Below, piece after piece: positions 5,651 through 10,344 of a DNA stretch of 10,344 bases. Where the stretch lies: positions 1-10,344 of the forward strand of contig DASXTB010000300.1 in NCBI GenBank assembly GCA_036505615.1, given 5' to 3'. The stretch is from DASXTB01 sp036505615. GTDB taxonomy: Bacteria > Acidobacteriota > UBA6911 > JACQSX01. A program made the position numbers and the translations under genes. Every line of letters starts with the position of its first letter. The first letter of the stretch is position 1. Under the pieces are notes generated by a model that searched no databases, had not been told where the DNA came from, and was given only the letters and a program-made list of their open reading frames with translations.

Positions 5651-8311
5651 AACATCCTCCAGGCACCTGGTCACAAGAGCCGTCCATCCGGTCTGGTGGC
5701 TTGATCCGATGCCCCGGCCCGTGTCTCCGTGAAAAAATTCGTGGAAAAGAATCAGGTCTCGCCAGTGCAAGTCCTGAGTAAAGCGGACGTTGTTGCCCTG
5801 CCAGGGACATCGGCCCCGCTCGTCGGGAAGAAAAATTCTAGTGAGCCGCGTCGCGATTTCATGCGCGACTTCGCTCAGGTTCACCATTCTGCCTGAACCG
5901 GTTGGACATTCGATGCGGAATGTGTCGCCGTAAAAATGGTGGTAGCGCTCCAGCGCCTCGACAAGCAGGAAGTTCAACTGAAACCAGATAGGGCCACGCC
6001 AGTTCGAATTACCGCCAAAAATACGGGTGGTCGATTCGCCCGGATTGTACTTCACCGTGTATTCACCGGAGTCGGTTCTCAAAATGTAGGGGTGGTCCTT
6101 GTGAACACGCGACAGAGATCGTATGCCGTAAGGAGAAAGAAACTCGTTCTCGTCGAGAACGTAGCGCAGAACTCGCTCCAGCCTTTCGCGCGTGGGGATG
6201 GCGAGCAGACGGTGGCCGCTATTCTTTTTGCCATGCGTTTCCATATACGAAATGTGTTGAGCCAGGTCCTGCCGATTTTCAAGGAACCAGCGCATGCGCT
6301 TGCCAAAGGCGGGAACGCGCTCAATTTCAGGGTCTTCCAAAACTTCCACGGCAAGCAGCGGCACGATTCCGACCATTGATCGAACCCGCAATGGAAATGT
6401 CTGGCCGTTGATCAAAAGCTGGTCATAGTAAAAGCCGTCCTGTTCATCCCACAGGCCTCTGCCGCCCAATGCGTTCATGGCATCGGCGATGGCCACGAAG
6501 TGTTCGAAAAATTTTGAAGCGATGTCTTCGTAGGCCGGATCTTTGGACGAGAGTTTCAGAGCCATTGAAAGCATGGTTGCGCAGTAAAAAGCCATCCATG
6601 CCGTTCCATCCGCCTGCTCCAGGTTTCCGCCGGTGGGCAACGGCTGGGAGCGGTCAAAAACACCGATATTATCCAACCCGAGGAAACCCCCGGAAAACAG
6701 ATTGGCTCCTTCCACGTCTTTGCGGTTCACCCACCAGGTGAAATTTATCAGCAGTTTTTGGAAGACCCGGGAAAGGAACATTCGATCGCGCTGTCCTTTT
6801 TCCGCGGTCATCTTATAGACACGCCAGCAAGCCCATGCATGAACGGGCGGATTCACATCAGAAAACGCAAACTCATAAGCGGGTAGCTGGCCGTTCGGAT
6901 TCATGTACCACTCGCGGAGAAAGAGAACGAGCTGCTCCTTTGCAAAGTGCGGATCAATGCGGGCGAATGGAATCATGTGAAACGCCAGATCCCAGGCGGC
7001 GTACCATGGATACTCCCAACTGTCAGGCATCGATATGACGTCGCGGTTGTAGAGCTGAAGCCAGTCATGATTGCGGCTTTGGCACCGGCTGGCAGGGGGA
7101 GGGGGCTGGGCGGGATCGCCTTCCAGCCAATCGCGCACGATGTAGTGGTAAAACTGTTTGGTCCAGAGCAGGCCGGCATATCCTTGGCGCATTACCCGGC
7201 GTTCCTGATTGGAAAGGCTTTGGGGAATGCGGCGTTCATAAAACTCGTCTGCTTCGCGCACGCGCTGTGCAAAAGTCTCATCGAAACTAGCGTCGAAGGC
7301 AGGCTTGCGGTTCTCATCGGCGGAAAAAAGTCGCAGCCTGACGGTGACTGATCCTGCCGGTGGGATTTCAAGCCGGTAGCGGGCGGCAACCTTCGTCCCA
7401 ACCTTCGCGGGATTGACGGCTTCTGTCCGGCCGTGCACGACATATTCATGAAACGCGTCCTTCACGAAAGGGCCGTTGTTGGGCGCGCCGAAAAGTCTGG
7501 CAACGTTGGTTTCATTCTCCGTAAAAACAAAATCGGGTGCACTCTTTCCAAAAAGTGGTTCGGCCTCCAGCCGAAAGCGCCCCAAAGTTGCGTGAGAGGC
7601 AAGCAATCCTCCGCCGGCAAATTCGATTCGCGCCTTGGGCCAGTATCCTTCCCCCGTTCGCCCCCAGGACCACGTGTTCCGGAACCAGAGCGTGGGAAGC
7701 AGCTCAAGCAAGGCAAGGTCCGGCCCTCGATTGGAGGCGGTAATGCGGATGAGAATGTCTTCCGGGGATGCCTTTGCATATTCAACAAAGATGTCAAAGT
7801 AGCGCTTTTCATCGAATACCCCTGTGTCTTCGAGTTCAAACTCAGGGTCTTCGGGGCCGCGCCGTTGGTTCTCAGCAACGAGCTGGGAGTAGGGGAAGGC
7901 CGTCTGGGGATACTTGTACAGGGCCTTCATGTAGGCGTGCGTTGGCGTGGAGTCTAAATAGAAGTAACACTCCTTGACGTCCTCACCATGGTTTCCTTCT
8001 GAGTTGGTCAGGCCAAAGAGGCGTTCTTTCAGAATCGGATCGCGGCCGTTCCAGAGGGCGAGGGCAAAGCAAAGTCGGCCCTCGCGGTCGCAAATGCCAA
8101 GAATTCCGTCTTCGCCCCACCGATAGGCCCGGCTGCGGGCGTGGTCGTGAGGGAAATAGTCCCAGCAGGTCCCGTCGGGCGAATAATCTTCCCGAACGGT
8201 CCCCCACTGCCGTTCGGACAGATAGGGCCCCCAGCGCTTCCAGTTCTTCTCACGCCTGGTGTCTTCGCCCAGGCGAATGCGTTCTGCCGTAGGTTTTTTG
8301 TCTGTGCTCAT
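5543..8311 (-). CDS. GH63-type glucosidase (MGH1-like, YMR196W-like)
   Basis: About 922 residues, a glycoside hydrolase of the GH63 / MGH1-like group with an (alpha/alpha)6 catalytic barrel, often labelled glucosidase. Recognisable family blocks, numbered from the ATG at 8311, are the N-terminal WGPYLSERQWGTVREDYS near 27, the GDPAQPPPP loop near 398-406, EYPWYAAWDLAFH near 433-445 with Asp441 in the position of the usual general acid, and NWRGPIWFQLNF near 770-781. No signal peptide is seen, so it is probably cytosolic. ATG 8311 was preferred to an upstream ATG (8335) and a TTG (8341); none has a clear ribosome binding site, so the start is uncertain. The family-like part ends near HQTGWTALV; the last 35 residues are a Gly/Arg/Lys/Asp repeat encoded by the 8-nt array. 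The exact substrate is not determinable from sequence. Confidence 0.88.
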   Translation of the reverse strand: MSTDKKPTAERIRLGEDTRREKNWKRWGPYLSERQWGTVREDYSPDGTCWDYFPHDHARSRAYRWGEDGILGICDREGRLCFALALWNGRDPILKERLFGLTNSEGNHGEDVKECYFYLDSTPTHAYMKALYKYPQTAFPYSQLVAENQRRGPEDPEFELEDTGVFDEKRYFDIFVEYAKASPEDILIRITASNRGPDLALLELLPTLWFRNTWSWGRTGEGYWPKARIEFAGGGLLASHATLGRFRLEAEPLFGKSAPDFVFTENETNVARLFGAPNNGPFVKDAFHEYVVHGRTEAVNPAKVGTKVAARYRLEIPPAGSVTVRLRLFSADENRKPAFDASFDETFAQRVREADEFYERRIPQSLSNQERRVMRQGYAGLLWTKQFYHYIVRDWLEGDPAQPPPPASRCQSRNHDWLQLYNRDVISMPDSWEYPWYAAWDLAFHMIPFARIDPHFAKEQLVLFLREWYMNPNGQLPAYEFAFSDVNPPVHAWACWRVYKMTAEKGQRDRMFLSRVFQKLLINFTWWVNRKDVEGANLFSGGFLGLDNIGVFDRSQPLPTGGNLEQADGTAWMAFYCATMLSMALKLSSKDPAYEDIASKFFEHFVAIADAMNALGGRGLWDEQDGFYYDQLLINGQTFPLRVRSMVGIVPLLAVEVLEDPEIERVPAFGKRMRWFLENRQDLAQHISYMETHGKKNSGHRLLAIPTRERLERVLRYVLDENEFLSPYGIRSLSRVHKDHPYILRTDSGEYTVKYNPGESTTRIFGGNSNWRGPIWFQLNFLLVEALERYHHFYGDTFRIECPTGSGRMVNLSEVAHEIATRLTRIFLPDERGRCPWQGNNVRFTQDLHWRDLILFHEFFHGDTGRGIGSSHQTGWTALVTRCLEDVGRRRGHGDKGTRGQGDKGTRRHGETRRQGDKATGT

Positions 8312-8457
8312 CCTACATGCCGTTTCAACTCCCATCTGCAAGGGTTCAACGCGAGATATTCTCTTAGTTTATTCAACTGTTTCTCGCTGTGGACAACTTG
8401 ATCGCGGGATCTTAACCGGACAGGAGGCGATTTTGCGAAAAAAAAGGGGTGGCGGCT

Positions 8458-8479
8458 GAGACGGCCCTCAGGCCGTCTC
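8458..8479. repeat. REP-like hairpin GAGACGGCC/GGCCGTCTC
   Basis: A 9-bp perfect stem with a CTCA loop, identical in its core to the hairpin at 751-772. It opens the palindrome cluster that fills 8458-8898. It lacks the CTCC...AAAATGTCC right-hand word found in the other two copies. Confidence 0.85.
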
Positions 8480-8529
8480 GTAGAGTTTATACAATTTCTC
8501 ATGCTGCAGTGCGCGCTGCAAACCAGAGC

Positions 8530-8837
8530 GTCCGCGAAGCGGACCAATGGCAGTAGCCGGGGGTGCCGAAGCGCGAAGCGCCAGGCACCCCCGGTCAACC
8601 ATCCCCCATATCGCCCGGACCGCGCAAGCGGTCCTATCAAGTTGGGCAGTGATGGATGCCTCAGTCCCAAAGATAACGCTGGTCATACGGAATTTACGTA
8701 GAAAAAATGAAGGAAAAATGAAGGAAAGAATGGGACCGCTTGCGCGGTCCGATTCGGTGTGTGGAATCGCTGACCGGGGGTGCCTGGCGCTCCGCGCCTG
8801 GGCACCCCCGGCTACTGTATTGGTCCGCTTCGCGGAC
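8530..8837. repeat. Pair of 105-bp inverted repeats made of REP-like modules
   Basis: 8530-8634 and 8733-8837 are imperfect inverted copies of equal length around a 98-bp spacer. Each carries three hairpins in order: GTCCGC-GAA-GCGGAC (8530-8544; 8823-8837), an 11-bp CCGGGGGTGCC/GGCACCCCCGG stem (8557-8594; 8774-8811), and GGACCGC/GCGGTCC with a 4-nt loop (8617-8634; 8733-8750). The arms differ mainly in a segment of about 20 bp between the second and third hairpins. The spacer has a directly repeated AAAAATGAAGG (about 8703-8723). This BIME-like array explains all open frames here, and no gene is called. Confidence 0.85.
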
Positions 8838-8840
8838 ACT

Positions 8841-8883
8841 GGGCGCTGCTTCGCAGCGCCCCGGGCGCTGCTTCGCAGCGCCC
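8841..8883. repeat. Two tandem 21-bp hairpins
   Basis: GGGCGCTGC-TTC-GCAGCGCCC occurs twice in tandem (8841-8861 and 8863-8883) with one base between. Each is a perfect 9-bp stem with a TTC loop. They sit directly before the target word interrupted by the IS. Confidence 0.9.
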
Positions 8884-8905
8884 TAGAGACGGCCCTCATG
8901 ATGTC

Positions 8906-8916
8906 ATAAGAACGAC
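8906..8916 (+). repeat. Left subterminal inverted repeat of the IS
   Basis: ATAAGAACGAC, preceded by 7 bp of element (TGATGTC). It matches the complement of 10306-10316 perfectly over 11 bp. Confidence 0.88.
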
Positions 8917-8982
8917 GACTCCCTTAAAATGGCGTCCAGTGTCCGTCGAGACGCGGAACGCCAAATTTAGAAAGGAGCCGTC

Positions 8983-10044
8983 ATGGCGATTTTCATAGCG
9001 TCTGACTTTCATTGCAAGTACCAAAAAGTGGCTTGGATGGATAGCACGGATGGAGAGCTCCATATTGCAGATGTGCATCATCAGGATGTTAATGAAGTGG
9101 CAGGGTTTTACCGACAGTTTCCAGCGGGGAGTATTTTAGGGATGGAAACGAGCGGCTACAGTCACTGGTTTGAAGAGCTGGTGGTAGGTCTGGGTTTGGA
9201 GCTGCGGATAGGCAACAGCCAGGTGATAGCTAGCAAGCGGCCGAGGCGACAGAAGAATGATCAATTGGATGCCGAGCACATGCTTTGCATGCTGCTGGAA
9301 AATCGTTTTCCCACCATCTGGAGGCCGACTCCAGAGAATCGGGAAAAGCGAGTATTGATCCGGCAGCGCTGCCGTCTGGTAAAGATGCGCACGCAACTGA
9401 TCAATGCATTGCGGGCGCTGGTGTACAACCACAATCTGCATTTAAAGCGTGGCCAGCTGAGTAAGAAGCGCCGGCAGCAGATTGCCGACTTGGCGATGAG
9501 CCCGATGCTGGACCAACAACGGCGCGAGATGCTGGGGTTGATCGAGCAACTGGACGTGAGCGTGAAGGCCAAAGAAGCTCAGATTGAACAATGGGCCAGG
9601 CAGGATGAGGCGGCAGCGCAACTGCTGACGATTCCTGGAGTGGGCGCATGCACGGCTTTAACGGCAGTGTTGATCATAGGGCCGGTGGGACGTTTTCCCA
9701 CCGCCAAGCAAGTGGTCAGCTATGTAGGGCTGGCCTGTTGTGAGCACAGTACCAACAATGGGTATCAGAAGCGCCGCTACGGTCAGATCAGCAAGCAAGG
9801 CAACAAACTGCTTCGCTGGTTGTTGACGGAAGCCAGCGGGACTGCTATCCGCACAGATGTACATCGGAAACGCTATTACGCTCGCCTGAAATACCGTAAG
9901 GACTGGCGAGTGGCCAAAACAGCGGTGGCACGCAAGATTTTGGTTTGTATTTATGTCTTGCTCCGGGATGGGATTGACTATCCGGAGTTTTTACGCCGCG
10001 GGCCTGGCTTCGGTATGCCTGTAGAGACGGCTGGTCGTAAATGA
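8983..10044 (+). CDS. IS1111-type DEDD transposase (IS110 family)
   Basis: A 353-residue IS110-family recombinase. The RuvC-like N-terminal domain shows the DEDD set: Asp8 (IASDFH), Glu55 (GMETSGY), then Asp93 and Asp96 (KNDQLDAEHM). A helical linker spans about 120-210. The C-terminal Transposase_20 domain begins with LLTIPGVGACTALTAVL (214-230), an HhH-like segment. It continues with SYVGL, EHSTNNG and YGQISKQGNKLLRWLL; Ser256 is the best candidate for the catalytic serine. Length and all motifs are normal and there is no frameshift. AAAGGAG 5 nt before the ATG supports the start. In this family the protein works with an element-encoded RNA that pairs with target and donor DNA, moving through a circular intermediate. 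The 3' end of the gene contains TAGAGACGGC (10022-10031), identical to part of the flanking target word. Confidence 0.95.
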   Translation: MAIFIASDFHCKYQKVAWMDSTDGELHIADVHHQDVNEVAGFYRQFPAGSILGMETSGYSHWFEELVVGLGLELRIGNSQVIASKRPRRQKNDQLDAEHMLCMLLENRFPTIWRPTPENREKRVLIRQRCRLVKMRTQLINALRALVYNHNLHLKRGQLSKKRRQQIADLAMSPMLDQQRREMLGLIEQLDVSVKAKEAQIEQWARQDEAAAQLLTIPGVGACTALTAVLIIGPVGRFPTAKQVVSYVGLACCEHSTNNGYQKRRYGQISKQGNKLLRWLLTEASGTAIRTDVHRKRYYARLKYRKDWRVAKTAVARKILVCIYVLLRDGIDYPEFLRRGPGFGMPVETAGRK

Positions 10045-10202
10045 CCGTCCTCATGATTAGGCTACCGACTCATCCTCAGCGATGAGTTCGAATCGGACAT
10101 CATGGTGCAGTCGTGACCGAATAGATGGTTGGGAAAGACCCGTTTGATGTTGTCTGGCGGGGCGTTGAAGCGGACACGAAATTTGTTTAAAAAGCAAAAA
10201 AC

Positions 10203-10230
10203 AAAAGCTTCCCTTTAAAAAGAAGCTTTT
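10203..10230 (+). terminator. A/T-rich hairpin in the IS 3' region
   Basis: AAAAGCTTC (10203-10211) and GAAGCTTTT (10222-10230) form a perfect 9-bp stem with a 10-nt loop ending in TTTT. It resembles an intrinsic terminator with the U-run inside the stem, and might end the transposase transcript or the guide RNA. It could instead be a structural part of that RNA. Confidence 0.45.
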
Positions 10231-10294
10231 CAGTTCGCAGGTCGAGGTGTCTGTTGGGTGCAGAAGTGGTCAGGCAAATTTACAAAAATTGTGC

Positions 10295-10300
10295 TTGACT
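10295..10300 (+). promoter_or_regulatory. Outward-facing -35 TTGACT at the IS right end
   Basis: TTGACT lies 19 bp inside the right end. If the ends at 10319 and 8899 are joined in a circle, a 17-bp spacer leads to GATGAT (10318-10319 plus 8899-8902), a 4/6 match to TATAAT. That would form a junction promoter driving the transposase. In the present location the -10 position reads GAGGCC, so it should be silent. Confidence 0.4.
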
Positions 10301-10305
10301 CCAAA

Positions 10306-10316
10306 GTCGTTCTTAT
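10306..10316 (-). repeat. Right subterminal inverted repeat of the IS
   Basis: GTCGTTCTTAT is the perfect complement of the left repeat at 8906-8916, followed by 3 bp of element (AGA) before the flank. Confidence 0.88.
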
Positions 10317-10319
10317 AGA

Positions 10320-10344
10320 GGCCGTCTCTCCAAAATGTCCAAAC
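10320..10344. repeat. Right half of the interrupted REP-like word
   Basis: GGCCGTCTCTCC followed by AAAATGTCCAAAC, as in the unoccupied copy at 764-794 but without a 6-bp segment. The repeat continues past the window edge. Confidence 0.85.

Larger units (their letters stand above)
10045..10305 (+). ncRNA. Candidate guide (seek/bridge) RNA region of the IS
   Basis: The 3' non-coding region between the transposase stop and the right inverted repeat is where IS1111-group elements encode their guide RNA. Right after the stop, ACCGTCCTCATGAT (10044-10057) matches the left junction ACGGCCCTCATGAT (8889-8902) at 12 of 14 positions, including CCTCATGAT without mismatch. A hairpin ACTCATC-CTCAGC-GATGAGT (10068-10087) follows, then a longer tract and the A/T-rich hairpin at 10203-10230. 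RNA ends and guide segments cannot be fixed by eye. Confidence 0.45.
8899..10319 (+). mobile_element. IS110-family insertion sequence, IS1111 group
   Basis: A complete element of about 1421 bp with one DEDD transposase gene. Left flank CCTAGAGACGGCCCTCA (8882-8898) and right flank GGCCGTCTCTCC (10320-10331) join to recreate the uninterrupted word at 747-775, leaving one ambiguous base (A). No target duplication is seen, as expected for IS110-type elements. Subterminal 11-bp inverted repeats lie 7 bp inside the left end (8906-8916) and 3 bp inside the right end (10306-10316), the spacing known for IS1111-group elements such as IS4321 and IS5075. The short 5' non-coding region (84 bp) and long 3' one (275 bp) also fit IS1111, in which the guide RNA is encoded 3' of the transposase. 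All parts look intact, so it may be active. Confidence 0.9.

Noticed and set aside
5104..5810. Several frames rich in Leu/Ser/Pro/Cys or Gly/Arg/Asp around the convergent gap
   Set aside because: All are translations of the 8-nt arrays, which read the same periodic peptide in each frame. Only the part continuous with the glucosidase is kept.
8312..8341. Upstream starts of the glucosidase (TTG at 8341, ATG at 8335)
   Set aside because: No ribosome binding site precedes them and the added residues have no family-like features. ATG 8311 is preferred but not proven.
8468..8909. Open frames of 120-143 codons on both strands in the palindrome cluster
   Set aside because: They are created by the stop-poor GC-rich hairpins; frames exist on both strands through the same inverted repeats and have no protein features.
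10159..10175. GAAGCGGAC word in the IS 3' region, shared with the REP hairpin at 8536-8544
   Set aside because: It is not part of the actual insertion target, and a 9-base match to such an abundant word may be chance.

Overview
The window looks like chromosomal DNA of a GC-rich soil or peat bacterium, most probably an Acidobacteriota member. This rests on gene types and on the abundance of degenerate short-word repeats and hairpin words between genes, not on a marker gene, so the taxonomic call is only moderately secure. No rRNA, tRNA or CRISPR array was seen.

Layout. Positions 1-150 hold a degenerate repeat tract that ends at the stop codon of a minus-strand ferritin-like di-iron protein (151-651). 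A 199-bp gap packed with REP-like hairpins separates this from a glycine-zipper stress protein with a YflT-like N-terminus (851-1633). Upstream of it, and probably in the same operon, lies a membrane-anchored DJ-1/PfpI-like protein (1649-2833) in which the usual nucleophilic Cys is Ser. A 591-bp divergent intergenic region follows. It holds a possible 30-residue membrane peptide with a perfect TATAAT just upstream, and a short 8-nt-unit repeat array. On the plus strand come an Nramp-type Mn/Fe transporter (3425-4750) and a UspA-family protein (4775-5200). A large GH63-type glucosidase (8311-5543, minus) converges on that pair. The convergent gap holds two oppositely oriented arrays of the 8-nt unit, and the glucosidase frame runs about 35 codons into one of them. 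From 8458 to the end lies a dense cluster of REP-like palindromes. It is interrupted by an IS110-family, IS1111-group insertion sequence (about 8899-10319) whose boundaries can be fixed to within a base, because an unoccupied copy of its target word sits at 747-772.

How the genes fit together. Ferritin-like protein, YflT-like protein, DJ-1-like protein, metal transporter and UspA protein form a plausible stress and metal-homeostasis neighbourhood. The glucosidase would release sugars from storage or environmental glucosides. These links are inferences from family membership.

The most interesting points are: (1) the IS1111-type element in a REP-like palindrome, with a 3' non-coding region that carries words resembling its own target and junction, as expected of a guide (seek/bridge) RNA; (2) the 8-nt G-rich arrays, which always have the G-rich strand on the sense side and have been read into the glucosidase C-terminus; (3) the Cys-to-Ser change in a membrane-fused DJ-1 domain; (4) a possible leaderless micro-ORF.
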